64,000 bases of DNA from Cohnella sp. OV330 (GTDB lineage: Bacteria > Bacillota > Bacilli > Paenibacillales > Paenibacillaceae). The stretch covers positions 310,001-374,000 of the forward strand of contig NZ_FOKE01000004.1 in NCBI RefSeq assembly GCF_900112065.1, written 5' to 3'. Each line of letters opens with the position of its first letter. Positions within the stretch are counted from its first letter, which is position 1. Below are positions 7,736 to 16,388 of this stretch, one piece after another. Position numbers and translations under genes: made by a program. A model generated the notes under the pieces. It was not told where the DNA came from. It did no database searches and saw only the letters and a list, made by a program, of their open reading frames with translations.

Positions 7736-9214
7736 TTAAAGGATAATGGCGATGAGTCCGCCCGAGCCTTCGTTGATGATTCGGCCTAGCGTTTCTTGCA
7801 GCTTGTAGCGGGCGTTGTCCGGCATCATGGCGATCTTGCCTTGGATGCCCTCCCGGACGATGGAGTGGAGCGAGCGCCCGAAGATGTCGGAATCCCAGAT
7901 CTTGATCGGATCCTTTTCGAAGTCCTGCATCAGGTAGCGCACGAGCTCCTCGCTCTGCTTTTCCGTGCCGATGATCGGCGCGAACTCCGATTCGACGTCG
8001 ACGCGGATCAAATGGATCGATGGCGCGGTCGCTTTGAGCCGGACGCCGAAGCGCGAGCCCTGCCGGATGAGCTCCGGCTCGTCGAGCTGCATCTCCGCGA
8101 GCGTCGGCGCCGCGATGCCGTAGCCGGTCGTCTTCACCATCTCGAGCGCCTCGGCGAAGCGATCGTACTCCCGCTTGGCGTGGGAGAACTCCTGCATCAG
8201 CTGCAGCAAGTGGTCCTTGCCGCGGATTTCCGTGCCGACGACCTCCTGCAGGATCCGATCGTACAGTTCATCCGGCGCGTACAGGTCGATCTCGGCGACG
8301 CCTTGGCCCATGTTGAGGCCGCTGAGGCCGGCGCGGTCGACGAAGTCGTATTCGAGGAACTGCGAGACGACGCGGTCAACGTCGCGCAGACGGCGAATGT
8401 CGCGGACGGTGTCGCGGACCGAATTTTCGTAGCTCGACCGCAGCCAGTGCTGCTCCTGCAGGACCATGACCCAGCTCGGCAGGTTGACGTTGACTTCGTG
8501 AACGGGGAACTCGTAGAGCACCTCGCGCAGAACGCCCAGCACTTCGTCCTCGCCCATCGACGCCACGCTCAGCGTGATGGCGGGTATATCGTATTTGGCG
8601 GCAAGCTCGGCGCGAAGCGCCAGCGCTTCTTCGCTTTTCGGCCTCGTCGAGTTGACGATCAGCACGAACGGCTTGCCGACCTCCTTAAGCTCTGCAATGA
8701 CGCGCTCCTCCGCCTCGACGTAGGAGCTGCGCGGAATTTCCGCGATCGTACCGTCGGTCGTTACGACGACGCCCAGGGTCGAATGTTCCTGGATCACCTT
8801 CCGCGTGCCGATCTCCGCCGCTTCCTGGAAAGGAATCGCTTCCTCGAACCAAGGCGTGGTGATCATGCGAGGACCGTTTTCGTCCTCGTAGCCTTTGGCG
8901 CCCTCGACCGCATAGCCGACGCAATCGACGAGCCTCACGTTGACCTCGAGGCCTTCGCCGACCTTGATCTGAACGGCGTTGTTCGGCACGAACTTGGGCT
9001 CCGTCGTCATGATCGTACGGCCCGCCGCGCTCTGCGGCAGTTCGTCGACCGCCCTGACGCGATCCGCTTCATGTGCGATGTTCGGCAGCACGACCGTTTC
9101 CACGAATCGCTTGATAAAGGTCGATTTGCCTGTCCGGACGGCGCCGACGACCCCGAGGTAGATATCGCCGCCCGTACGTTCGGCGATATCTTTGAAAATA
9201 TCCACTTTTTCCAC
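7736..9214 (-). CDS. spoIVA: Stage IV sporulation protein A, spore coat morphogenetic ATPase
   Basis: A 492-residue protein, the same length as the Bacillus subtilis protein. Walker A GAVRTGKST lies near residue 24. The family ATPase polymerises around the outer forespore membrane and forms the basement layer of the spore coat. The C-terminal end INEGSGGLIAIIL is the conserved membrane-targeting tail. The ATG at 9214 has a GGGAGGG ribosome binding site. A well-matched sigma-E promoter lies upstream, consistent with mother-cell expression. Confidence 0.98.
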   Translation of the reverse strand: MEKVDIFKDIAERTGGDIYLGVVGAVRTGKSTFIKRFVETVVLPNIAHEADRVRAVDELPQSAAGRTIMTTEPKFVPNNAVQIKVGEGLEVNVRLVDCVGYAVEGAKGYEDENGPRMITTPWFEEAIPFQEAAEIGTRKVIQEHSTLGVVVTTDGTIAEIPRSSYVEAEERVIAELKEVGKPFVLIVNSTRPKSEEALALRAELAAKYDIPAITLSVASMGEDEVLGVLREVLYEFPVHEVNVNLPSWVMVLQEQHWLRSSYENSVRDTVRDIRRLRDVDRVVSQFLEYDFVDRAGLSGLNMGQGVAEIDLYAPDELYDRILQEVVGTEIRGKDHLLQLMQEFSHAKREYDRFAEALEMVKTTGYGIAAPTLAEMQLDEPELIRQGSRFGVRLKATAPSIHLIRVDVESEFAPIIGTEKQSEELVRYLMQDFEKDPIKIWDSDIFGRSLHSIVREGIQGKIAMMPDNARYKLQETLGRIINEGSGGLIAIIL

Positions 9215-9295
9215 TGAGATTCCCTCCCCTTCGTAATCGCGAAGCCTGCGGTTCCGTCAGCGCGACGGACTCGTACATGAACTTGGACTAGTATC

Positions 9296-9323
9296 ATTGT
9301 ATGTGCCATGCCGGCGAATATGA
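9296..9323 (-). promoter_or_regulatory. Sigma-E promoter of spoIVA
   Basis: Minus strand: -35 TCATATT, 13-base spacer, -10 CATACAAT. Both boxes match the sigma-E consensus (kmATATT and CATACAnT). It is about 80 bases upstream of the spoIVA start, as expected for a mother-cell gene. Confidence 0.8.
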
Positions 9324-9417
9324 CGAGAAGTCGTAATTTTTGAAGCGCCCCGCCCGCCGTTCGCTCATCCAAATGATCTTATGACAGGAAGAGAGCGCCT
9401 ATGTCCGAAGAAGCAAC

Positions 9418-9446
9418 AAAAAAACCGTTCCGCAAGCGGAACGGTT
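9418..9446 (-). terminator. Intrinsic terminator of the yphF-like gene
   Basis: A perfect stem AACCGTTCCGC/GCGGAACGGTT with a two-base loop followed on the minus strand by TTTTTG. It lies downstream of the lipoprotein gene stop. Confidence 0.88.
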
Positions 9447-9474
9447 CGGCTCGGCCATCGATGGCCGTGGCACA

Positions 9475-10227
9475 TTATTTAAGATAAGCCCGCGGCTCGC
9501 CGTCGACCAAGCGATATACCGGCGATTTGACGGGGACGTAAAACGACTCGTCCGCCAGCAGCGCTCGCAGATCGTCCGCCTCGCTCGGCTTGGCTTGCGA
9601 CTTTTCCAAAGCCTTGACGATATCGATGCCGTAATCCGCGTAGACGGTGCTGCCCGGATCGATCATGAGCTCGAGCACCCGGCCGGTGTACATGCTGCGG
9701 ATAGCCGGATCGTCGATGCCGAGCGCCTTGTAATCGATGCTGCGGAAGTCCGGATACAGCTCGTCCGATACCGGCTGTTTCCCTTTATGCTTGAGCACGT
9801 AAGCGTTCACCTTCGACTGGACCGCGCCGATCGCCTGATAGACGGCCAGGTTCAGCAGCTTCACTTTGGGATCGCTTTCCTCGTCGATGATGAGAAATTG
9901 GCCGGAGCCGCCGCTCTCGAACGCTTCCTTCGGAATATCAGTTACGTAGCCCATCCGCTTCAGCTTGGCGAAGTCGAGACGGAACTTCTCGTATGGCGGC
10001 GTCCCCTCCGAAGCATTTTCGATCGGCAGGAGCCCCGTGTCCTTGCGGTAGCTGTCGACCGCGGCCTGGACGGCGCTCACCGCTTCCTTGGCCGACACTT
10101 GATTCGAAGGCGTGTATTCGTCCGGATACAAGCAGCCTGCCAGCGGCAGCAGCGCAAGCGCGACTGCGAACATGGCAGCTCGCTTAGCCGCCAGTCGGCC
10201 GTTAATCATCCATTGCGTTATGTTCAA
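9475..10227 (-). CDS. YphF-like lipoprotein
   Basis: A 250-residue lipoprotein with an N-terminal hydrophobic stretch ending in the lipobox LPLAGC. It resembles Bacillus YphF by its position next to spoIVA and by shared features (a CxYPxE start of the mature part, AVxSYRKDTGLLPIE, and a FESGG motif). TTG at 10227 is the preferred start: GGGGGG lies 9 bases upstream and it gives a short signal peptide; upstream in-frame codons lack a ribosome binding site. Function is unknown; the synteny with spoIVA suggests a sporulation or envelope role, which is inference. Confidence 0.75.
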   Translation of the reverse strand: MNITQWMINGRLAAKRAAMFAVALALLPLAGCLYPDEYTPSNQVSAKEAVSAVQAAVDSYRKDTGLLPIENASEGTPPYEKFRLDFAKLKRMGYVTDIPKEAFESGGSGQFLIIDEESDPKVKLLNLAVYQAIGAVQSKVNAYVLKHKGKQPVSDELYPDFRSIDYKALGIDDPAIRSMYTGRVLELMIDPGSTVYADYGIDIVKALEKSQAKPSEADDLRALLADESFYVPVKSPVYRLVDGEPRAYLK

Positions 10228-10270
10228 GTCCAAAAGCCCCCCGTGTACGCCTTTATTATCGGCTTGTCGT

Positions 10271-10630
10271 TTACCATAGATCGTCCGAGCGCTGCCGTTC
10301 AAGCTGCCTGCGAACGGCTGCCTTGAGCGGGTCCTCGGGAATCTCGACCCGAAGAGAGCGTCGGACCCGAGCCTGGCATGACAACCTGACGCCCTGTTCC
10401 AGCAGCGGACCGAGCTTGCGCCGCTCAGCTTCCGTCGGCAGCGTGAGCGCGTCCTCGTATGCCGGAGGCACGTCCACCTTGCACATGAGGCAGCCGGCCA
10501 CGCCGCCGCATCGCGTGCGCACCGACGCCCTCGCCCTTCTGGACGCTTCGAGCAATGTCGTGCCCGGCCTGACGTTCGCCACTTGCCCTTCCGGTCCGAA
10601 CTCGACTTCGCAGCCGCCTTTATCGCCCAT
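10271..10630 (-). CDS. 2Fe-2S ferredoxin-type protein
   Basis: A 119-residue protein with a plant-type ferredoxin fold. The cluster ligands are visible as C-x5-C-x2-C (RCGGVAGCLMC) and a distal Cys in LSCQAR. The start overlaps the nucleotidyltransferase-like gene by 11 bases, and a GGAGGAGG ribosome binding site precedes it. It is the second of two ferredoxin genes flanking that gene. The electron partner is not visible. Confidence 0.85.
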   Translation of the reverse strand: MGDKGGCEVEFGPEGQVANVRPGTTLLEASRRARASVRTRCGGVAGCLMCKVDVPPAYEDALTLPTEAERRKLGPLLEQGVRLSCQARVRRSLRVEIPEDPLKAAVRRQLERQRSDDLW

Positions 10631-11249
10631 CGTCAGCGCCCTCCTCCGGCTTCGCGGCCGTTAGTCGCCGCAGCTCGCTCCTTATGTCGCCGGACAGCGA
10701 CTGTCTCGCGGCTAGCCGCTGAAGCGCAGGCAGGTGCGCTTCCGGCTCGTTCCGGATTAGCCGGGCCGCTTCGAGCGCGCGGTCCCGGCGCTCGCGCAGC
10801 AGGTTAAAAATCAGTTCATGCCCGAGCGGCATAAGGCGGATCGGCCGGGCGCCATCGTATGGCGTCCAATCGTCCCCATGCGCGTATAAAAAGGCGTCGA
10901 CTTCGGTCCGATAGCGAGAGCCGGGCGCTTGAACCTCGAAATCCCCCACAAGCTCGATCGTCACGCCGCCGTACCTGTAATGGGACAGCAGCGAACGATA
11001 GCGTCCCGTCTCGTCCCAAGCCGGAACGTCCGAGGCCCAGCCGGCTACTCGTTCATGAAGAGCGGCGGCAGCGGCGGCATCCGCATAAATGTCCAGGTCT
11101 CTCGGCGCCGAAGCGAGCCGCGCTCCCCGAAGCGCGAGTCCGGCGCTGCCTCCGACCACCCAGCGCGCGTCGCAGTCCCCGGTCAACGCCGCAAAAGCGG
11201 ACAGTGCGCGCAGGAAGTCCTCGTCCGCTCCCGCTCCTACCATCGGCAT
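10620..11249 (-). CDS. Nucleotidyltransferase-fold protein of unknown substrate
   Basis: A 209-residue protein with the minimal nucleotidyltransferase signature: GGSAGLALRG near residues 33-42, followed by the metal-binding DLDIY, with a possible third acidic residue in VTIELVGDFEV. The C-terminal part is helical and Arg/Glu-rich. The ATG at 11249 has AGGAG 8 bases upstream. It sits between two 2Fe-2S ferredoxin genes with overlaps or short gaps, implying cotranscription. Similar folds occur in antibiotic nucleotidyltransferases and toxin-antitoxin pairs, but no partner is evident here. Confidence 0.65.
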   Translation of the reverse strand: MPMVGAGADEDFLRALSAFAALTGDCDARWVVGGSAGLALRGARLASAPRDLDIYADAAAAAALHERVAGWASDVPAWDETGRYRSLLSHYRYGGVTIELVGDFEVQAPGSRYRTEVDAFLYAHGDDWTPYDGARPIRLMPLGHELIFNLLRERRDRALEAARLIRNEPEAHLPALQRLAARQSLSGDIRSELRRLTAAKPEEGADDGR

Positions 11250-11261
11250 GTCTTCAGCTCC

Positions 11262-11558
11262 TTAAAAGTACGTCCGGTTGACGGCCGAAATCGTGCCGCC
11301 CGCCGTCTCGATTCGCGCCTGACAGCCAAGTCGAAAGCCCGCATCCAGCTCGTCCGGTCCGAGACGGTCCCATTCGGCGTCGGTCGATTCCTCCAGATGC
11401 TCGCCGCCTTCCGTAACAAGACAGCGGCAGCGCGCGCAGGTCCCCCTCGAGCAATTGAACTGCCAATCGACGCCCGCGCCAAGCGCAAGCTCCAGCAGCG
11501 TAGCGCCGACTCGCGGCTCGAGACGCGCTTCGATCGTTCTACCTTTTAACGTCAGCAT
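11262..11558 (-). CDS. 2Fe-2S ferredoxin-type protein
   Basis: A 98-residue ferredoxin-fold protein. The ligands appear as C-x4-C-x2-C (NCSRGTCARC), with a further Cys in LGCQAR. The start ATG at 11558 lies 8 bases after GGAGG; an in-frame TTG two codons upstream is too close to the ribosome binding site. Together with the downstream nucleotidyltransferase-like gene and second ferredoxin, it forms a compact minus-strand cluster between the yphE-like and yphF-like genes. Confidence 0.87.
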   Translation of the reverse strand: MLTLKGRTIEARLEPRVGATLLELALGAGVDWQFNCSRGTCARCRCLVTEGGEHLEESTDAEWDRLGPDELDAGFRLGCQARIETAGGTISAVNRTYF

Positions 11559-11588
11559 CGCCAATTCCTCCGGCTTGATTCTTCGTTG

Positions 11589-11768
11589 TCAGATGATCGA
11601 TATAAGTCCGCACACCATGCCGACGAGCAGCATGATGAAGGAGACGAAGGAGATCGCGATGCGCAGCGCGCCCTTGGTCTTCGCCCTGGCGAGCATGATC
11701 AGCACCGCCGACAACACCATAAGTCCGATGCCGACGAACGACACCCACATTTTCATCATCGGATCCAT
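11589..11768 (-). CDS. YphE-like small membrane protein (DUF2768)
   Basis: A 59-residue protein starting MDPMMKMWVSF with two hydrophobic segments (about residues 8-26 and 38-58) and a short basic loop (RAKTKG). Size, the MKMWxSF start and position between gpsA and spoIVA match Bacillus YphE (DUF2768). The ribosome binding site GGGAAGGGAC is rather distant (about 12 bases). Function is unknown. Confidence 0.75.
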   Translation of the reverse strand: MDPMMKMWVSFVGIGLMVLSAVLIMLARAKTKGALRIAISFVSFIMLLVGMVCGLISII

Positions 11769-11921
11769 TGCAAGATAACAGTCCCTTCCCTAACCCTGCA
11801 GCCATATGTATAACGAGGACCCTCGCGCGTAGACGCGAACGGCCGGTTTTCGATCCTATAAAACGGAACATATTATACCACATTCTAGGGTGACAATCGC
11901 GTTTCGGGCGCAAAAATGACG

Positions 11922-11949
11922 AAAACCGCCGTTGCTTCGCTCCGGCGGC
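11922..11949 (-). terminator. Terminator of the nitroreductase gene
   Basis: Minus-strand GC stem GCCGCCGG/ACGGCGGT with a short loop followed by TTTTC, just after the nitroreductase stop codon. Confidence 0.6.
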
Positions 11950-11958
11950 CTCTCGCTT

Positions 11959-12579
11959 TTATTTAAAAATCTTGATTCTTTCCTCCAGCGGCTTGAACGT
12001 TTTCTCCCCCGGCTGCGCGACCGGTTTGCCGAACGGCATTTGCGCGATCAGCAACCAGCTGTCGGGCAATCCCCAGGTCCGCTTGACCTCTTCGTCGACG
12101 AGCGGATTGTAGTGCTGCAGGGAGGCGCCGAAGCCTTCCGTCTCGAGGGCCGTCCACACGACGAACTGATGCATGCCGGAAGAATGCGCCGACCACTTCG
12201 GGAAATTGTCCTTGTAGGACGCGAATTGCTGCTGCAAGCCTTCAATGACCGTCTGATCCTCGAAAAAGAGCACGGTGCCGTACCCGGCGGCGAAAGCGTT
12301 CATCTTGTCCTGCGTCGCTTTGAATTGCTCAGGGTCTGAGACGATTTTGCGAAGCGTCTCCGTCGTGATGTTCCAAAATTTCTTGTGCTCCTGCTTCAGC
12401 AGCAGCACGACTCTGGCGCTCTGGGAGTTAAACGAAGACGGCGTATGCTTGACCGCTTCCTTAATAATCTCCTCGATCCGCTCGTCCGGCACGACCGCTT
12501 CGTCGCTGATGCCGTAGAAGCTGCGACGCTGTCTGACGGCTGCCAGAAAGTGGTCGCGGACGTTCGTATCCATCGTCAT
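11959..12579 (-). CDS. Nitroreductase family FMN oxidoreductase
   Basis: A 206-residue protein of the Frm2/YdgI-like nitroreductase subgroup. The RRSFYGI start, SSFNSQSARVVLL (FMN-binding region) and the C-terminal GxPxxxxLIAQMPFG stretch are characteristic. It would reduce nitro compounds or quinone-like substrates using NAD(P)H; the physiological substrate is unknown. The ATG at 12579 follows GGAAGGGGAG. It is monocistronic, with its own terminator. Confidence 0.88.
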   Translation of the reverse strand: MTMDTNVRDHFLAAVRQRRSFYGISDEAVVPDERIEEIIKEAVKHTPSSFNSQSARVVLLLKQEHKKFWNITTETLRKIVSDPEQFKATQDKMNAFAAGYGTVLFFEDQTVIEGLQQQFASYKDNFPKWSAHSSGMHQFVVWTALETEGFGASLQHYNPLVDEEVKRTWGLPDSWLLIAQMPFGKPVAQPGEKTFKPLEERIKIFK

Positions 12580-12710
12580 GGCAGTCTGTCTCCCCTTCCG
12601 GCATTCGGTTTGAATTGATTCTGCTTCAGGTTGCCCGATTGCGCGAATTCAATGAATGGGATGCTTCGCCAGCTTGAAGCCATTCACGTTCTAAGACGCC
12701 GGACATGCGA

Positions 12711-12743
12711 AAAAGCCCCGCTCCCCGTGCAAGGGAGGGGGCT
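12711..12743 (-). terminator. Intrinsic terminator of spoVIF
   Basis: Minus-strand hairpin AGCCCCCTCCC/GGGGAGCGGGGCT followed by TTTTC, immediately downstream of spoVIF. Confidence 0.82.
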
Positions 12744-12758
12744 ATCGCGGCTTCGCCT

Positions 12759-13034
12759 TTATTTTTTGAGCATCATTTTCATAAGTCCTTCGAGATTGCC
12801 GATGTTCAATCCGCTTTTTTTGACGGCGCCTACGATCTCCTTGATCGTGTCTTCCGATACCGGCACGCCCGCCGTGCCCGATACCTGCTTGATCAGCTGG
12901 CGGATTTGCGCTTCGTTTTGCATGATGTCCGGGGACACCTTTTGCGCGATTTTTTTGAGCGACGCTTCCGTTACGGGCTTGCCCGTCTTCTTGCTGACCG
13001 AATTAAGAACATCCTTGGAGATCTTCTTGTCCAT
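12759..13034 (-). CDS. spoVIF: Stage VI sporulation protein F
   Basis: A 91-residue helical protein of the SpoVIF (YjcC) family, starting MDKKISKDVLNSV with two repeated helical halves and the ending NIGNLEGLMKMMLKK. In Bacillus it is needed for full spore coat assembly under sigma-K and GerE control. ATG at 13034 has GGAGGGG upstream; longer in-frame starts lack a ribosome binding site. A sigma-K-like promoter is visible upstream. Confidence 0.85.
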   Translation of the reverse strand: MDKKISKDVLNSVSKKTGKPVTEASLKKIAQKVSPDIMQNEAQIRQLIKQVSGTAGVPVSEDTIKEIVGAVKKSGLNIGNLEGLMKMMLKK

Positions 13035-13063
13035 GCTTCCCCTCCTCCGCAACTCATGCTTTG

Positions 13064-13092
13064 TATCCTATGAAGCACGGGGGGCGGCGGTG
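13064..13092 (-). promoter_or_regulatory. Putative sigma-K promoter of spoVIF
   Basis: Minus strand: -35 CACC, 16-base spacer, -10 CATAGGATA, matching the sigma-K forms mACm and CATAnnnTA. It lies about 30 bases upstream of the start codon. Confidence 0.5.
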
Positions 13093-13123
13093 TGGGCTGG
13101 CATGAAGACGGGTGCGGCATTCG

Positions 13124-14158
13124 TTATGTACGGTTGAAAAGAACGGTCTCTTCGATCTCGTGCGTACGCACTCTTCCCATGAGCGCTTCTACCGCTTGCA
13201 GCGGAGCCTTTCCTTCGAAGAGCACCGCGTGGAGCTGCGCCGTGATCGGCATCTCGACGCCGTACTGGACGGCAAGCTTGGAGGCCGCGAGCGTCGTGCG
13301 GACGCCTTCGACGACCATCCCGATCCGCTCTTGGACCTCTTCGTAGCCAAGCCCCTGTGCCAGCAGCTCGCCCGCGCGATAGTTGCGGCTGTGTCTGCTC
13401 GTGCATGTCGCGATCAAGTCGCCTACGCCGGCGAGGCCCGCGAACGTCAGCATATGGGCGCCCATGGCGGACCCCAATCGGCCGATCTCGGCCAGGCCGC
13501 GGGTGACGAGCGCGGATTTGGCGTTGACGCCGAAGCCGAGACCGTCCGACAAGCCTGCGCCTAGGCCGATGATATTTTTGATGGCGCCAGCGGTCTCCGC
13601 GCCGATGTAGTCGGGATTCGTATAGACGCGGAAATAGGCATCGTTGATAAATAAATCCTGGGCGGCTTCCGCCTGCTCCAGCTCGCTGGCGGCGACGACG
13701 ACCGTCGTCGGCAATCGGAGGACGACCTCTTCGGCATGGCTCGGCCCGGACAGCACGACGATCGAGCCTTCGGCGCGTCCCAGCTCTTCGGAGAGCACTT
13801 GGGACATCCGCTTTAAGCTGCCTGTCTCAAATCCTTTGGTCGCATGAACGACGAGCGCGCCCGGCTTGAGATGAGGCACGGCCGCCTTCGCGACCTCGCG
13901 CATGGCCGAGGATGGCGCCACGAACACGACGGCATCCGCTTCGCGAAGCGCCTCGGCCATGTCCGTCGTCGCCCGAAGCGACCTGGGCAGTTCGGCATCC
14001 TTCAAGTATTTGCGGTTCGTATGGGATTCGTTGATCTCTTCCGCTTGGGCGGCACCGCGCGTCCATACTTTGACTTGGTGGCCGTTGTCCGCGAGCACGC
14101 AGGCGAGCGCCGTGCCCCAGCTGCCGGCTACCAGGACGGTAACTTGGCTAGATGCCAT
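13124..14158 (-). CDS. gpsA: Glycerol-3-phosphate dehydrogenase [NAD(P)+]
   Basis: A 344-residue enzyme making sn-glycerol 3-phosphate from dihydroxyacetone phosphate for phospholipids. GpsA motifs are present: SGPSHAEEV, a KNIIGLGAGLSDGLGFG region with the catalytic lysine, and TRGLAEIGRLG. Oddly, the N-terminal nucleotide motif reads VLVAGSWGTA: Val10 occupies the place of the first glycine in GxGSWG (codon GTA where GGA would restore it). The start overlaps plsY by 11 bases with AAGGAGG upstream. The protein is otherwise full length. Confidence 0.95.
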   Translation of the reverse strand: MASSQVTVLVAGSWGTALACVLADNGHQVKVWTRGAAQAEEINESHTNRKYLKDAELPRSLRATTDMAEALREADAVVFVAPSSAMREVAKAAVPHLKPGALVVHATKGFETGSLKRMSQVLSEELGRAEGSIVVLSGPSHAEEVVLRLPTTVVVAASELEQAEAAQDLFINDAYFRVYTNPDYIGAETAGAIKNIIGLGAGLSDGLGFGVNAKSALVTRGLAEIGRLGSAMGAHMLTFAGLAGVGDLIATCTSRHSRNYRAGELLAQGLGYEEVQERIGMVVEGVRTTLAASKLAVQYGVEMPITAQLHAVLFEGKAPLQAVEALMGRVRTHEIEETVLFNRT

Positions 14159-14768
14159 GCGAATCCTCCTTCTTCTTGGCGCCGATTTTGTTCTCGGTAC
14201 CGTTCATCAGCTTGACGATATTTTTGCGGTGACGGACGATGGCCAGCAGCGCTAATACGAGCGCCCCAAAAAAAACGGGACCGATCTCGCCCGCCAAGCC
14301 GAGAATGACCGGTACGAGCATGGCAAAAACCATCGATCCGAGCGATACGTACCGCGTAATAACGATAAGGATAATGGCTACGACGCCCGCTGCGACGACA
14401 GGCAGCGGCGCCAGGTAGATGAGTGCGCCCACTGTCGTCGCAATGCCTTTCCCGCCTTTGAAGCGGAAATAAAGCGGCCAGTTGTGCCCGGCGATCGAAG
14501 CCAGCCCGCAAGCGACCGCGAGCCAGGAGCCTTGCTCCCCGGCGATCGCTTGGCCGAGTGCGACGGCAACGAGCCCCTTGGCGATGTCCAGCAGGAAAAC
14601 GGCGATCGCCGGTCCTTTGCCGAGTACGCGAAGCGTATTCGTCGCGCCGGCGTTGCCGCTGCCATGCTGGCGGATATCGATCTTGCGCAGCCAGCGGGCG
14701 AACAGGATGCTGAAGGAGACGGAACCGAGCAAATAACTGACGACGACGGCGATGACGGCTGGCAGCAA
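14148..14768 (-). CDS. plsY: Acyl phosphate:glycerol-3-phosphate acyltransferase
   Basis: A 206-residue membrane acyltransferase. Catalytic loop motifs are SGNAGATN (near residue 37) and GHNWPLYFRFKGGKG (near residue 94). It attaches an acyl group to the GpsA product in the first step of phospholipid synthesis. Several transmembrane segments and a lysine-rich cytoplasmic tail are visible. It overlaps gpsA by 11 bases and follows der by 12 bases, giving a der-plsY-gpsA operon. Confidence 0.97.
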   Translation of the reverse strand: MLPAVIAVVVSYLLGSVSFSILFARWLRKIDIRQHGSGNAGATNTLRVLGKGPAIAVFLLDIAKGLVAVALGQAIAGEQGSWLAVACGLASIAGHNWPLYFRFKGGKGIATTVGALIYLAPLPVVAAGVVAIILIVITRYVSLGSMVFAMLVPVILGLAGEIGPVFFGALVLALLAIVRHRKNIVKLMNGTENKIGAKKKEDSHGI

Positions 14769-14780
14769 TTCGGTTCTCTC

Positions 14781-16103
14781 CTATTCCTGATCGGACTTGC
14801 GACGCGTGAAGAGGCGCAGCGGCGTGCCCTCGAAGTCGAACGCGGCCCGAATCTTGTTTTCCAAATAACGCTCGTACGAGAAATGCATCAATTCCGGATC
14901 GTTCACGAAAATAAGAATCGTCGGCGGTTTGACGGACACTTGCGTGGCGTAGTTCACGCGCAGCCTGCGTCCTTTGTCCGTCGGCGGCGGCGTGATCGCC
15001 ACCGCGTCCGCGACGACGTCGTTGAGCAGATGCGTCGGCACGCGCATCGCGTGCTGCTCGGCGACTCGATCGATGACGGGCAGCAGGCGGTGCAGCCTGG
15101 ACTTCGTCAGCGCGGAAAGGAATACGATCGGCGCATAAGACATGAACAGGAAGTGATCGCGGATCGTATTGGTAAAGTGCTGCATCGTCTTGTCGTCCTT
15201 CTCGACGACGTCCCACTTGTTGACGACGAAGACGGATGCCTTGCCCATCTCGTGAGCGTATCCCGCGATATGCTTGTCCTGTTCGATGATGCCTTCTTCG
15301 CCGTTGATGACGACGAGCACAACGTCCGCGCGCTCGATGGCTTTCATCGACCGCATGACGCTGTACTTCTCGGTCGTCTCGTACACCTTGCCCCGCTTGC
15401 GCATGCCGGCGGTGTCGATCAGGACGTAGCGCTGGTCGTCCTTCGCGAACGGCGTATCGATCGCGTCGCGCGTCGTGCCCGCGATCTCGCTGACGATGAC
15501 GCGCTCCTCGCCCAGGATGGCGTTCACGAGCGAGGACTTGCCGACGTTCGGACGTCCGATGAGCGCGACCTTGATCACATCGTCGTCGTACTCCTGGTCT
15601 TCGCCGGCAGGCAGACGCTCCACGCAAGCCTCGAGCAGGTCGCCGATCCCGATGCCATGCGAACCCGAGAGCGCGATCGGATCGCCGAATCCAAGACTGT
15701 AAAATTCGTAAATGTCGTCCATGCGTTGAAGGTTGTCCACCTTGTTCACGGCAACGACGACCGGCTTGCCCGAACGGAACAAAATTTGGGCGACCTCTTC
15801 GTCCGCGTTCGTAACGCCCGACTTGGCGTCGGCCATAAACACGATGAGATCCGCCTCTTCGATCGCGAGCTCAGCCTGCATACGGACGAGACGAAGCATG
15901 CCGTCTTCGCCGTCGATCTCGATACCGCCGGTATCGATAACGCTGAAGCTGCGGCCGTTCCACTCGCCGGTGCCGTAGATACGGTCGCGCGTAATGCCCG
16001 GCTTATCTTCGACGATGGCCAGGCGGTCACCGATTATGCGATTAAAAATCGTCGACTTCCCCACGTTGGGACGTCCTACGATGGCAATGACAGGTCTTGC
16101 CAT
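14781..16103 (-). CDS. der: Ribosome assembly GTPase Der (EngA)
   Basis: A 440-residue protein with two tandem GTPase domains. The first G1 GRPNVGKST lies near residue 9 and the second GRPNVGKSS near residue 184. NKVD and NKWD G4 motifs are present, followed by a C-terminal KH-like domain. It acts in late 50S subunit assembly. The start at 16103 has AAGGAG 8 bases upstream; longer in-frame starts lack a ribosome binding site. Confidence 0.98.
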   Translation of the reverse strand: MARPVIAIVGRPNVGKSTIFNRIIGDRLAIVEDKPGITRDRIYGTGEWNGRSFSVIDTGGIEIDGEDGMLRLVRMQAELAIEEADLIVFMADAKSGVTNADEEVAQILFRSGKPVVVAVNKVDNLQRMDDIYEFYSLGFGDPIALSGSHGIGIGDLLEACVERLPAGEDQEYDDDVIKVALIGRPNVGKSSLVNAILGEERVIVSEIAGTTRDAIDTPFAKDDQRYVLIDTAGMRKRGKVYETTEKYSVMRSMKAIERADVVLVVINGEEGIIEQDKHIAGYAHEMGKASVFVVNKWDVVEKDDKTMQHFTNTIRDHFLFMSYAPIVFLSALTKSRLHRLLPVIDRVAEQHAMRVPTHLLNDVVADAVAITPPPTDKGRRLRVNYATQVSVKPPTILIFVNDPELMHFSYERYLENKIRAAFDFEGTPLRLFTRRKSDQE

Positions 16104-16208
16104 GCTTTCACTCCTTAAGGGATTCCTCTGAATCATACAAAGAGTATCATAACAAAAATACCCCGCCTTGGCTAACGGTACCTCTGCATGCGCGCACCGG
16201 CGCGTTCG

Positions 16209-16388
16209 CTAATGCCGATCGACGATCATAAACAGGCCGTCCTTCAATTTATGAGCGGCGCAGTCCAGTATTTTTTCCAGCATATTCGCCAAGTTTTGCA
16301 GCTCCTCCTCCGACTTTGCGATCAATGCGGCTGAGCCTTCGGATATATTGGTCGGATCCGTCGTCACGAGCATGACGATTTTAGCCAT
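16209..16388 (-). CDS. Small partner protein of the YIEGIA family protein (capping subunit)
   Basis: A 59-residue protein starting MAKIVMLVTTDP and ending LFMIVDRH, with an acidic helix (KSEEELQNLANMLEKI) in the middle. It matches the short protein annotated as a capping complex subunit for YIEGIA in Paenibacillaceae. Its start overlaps the end of the YIEGIA gene by 8 bases, with GGGAG upstream, so the two are translationally coupled. The molecular role is not established. Confidence 0.75.
   Translation of the reverse strand: MAKIVMLVTTDPTNISEGSAALIAKSEEELQNLANMLEKILDCAAHKLKDGLFMIVDRH

Noticed and set aside
7796-9217. A 473-codon plus-strand frame opposite spoIVA
   Set aside because: Shadow of spoIVA, no ribosome binding site and no motifs.
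14484-16118. A 544-codon open frame on the plus strand
   Set aside because: It mirrors der and plsY and has only low-complexity basic sequence.
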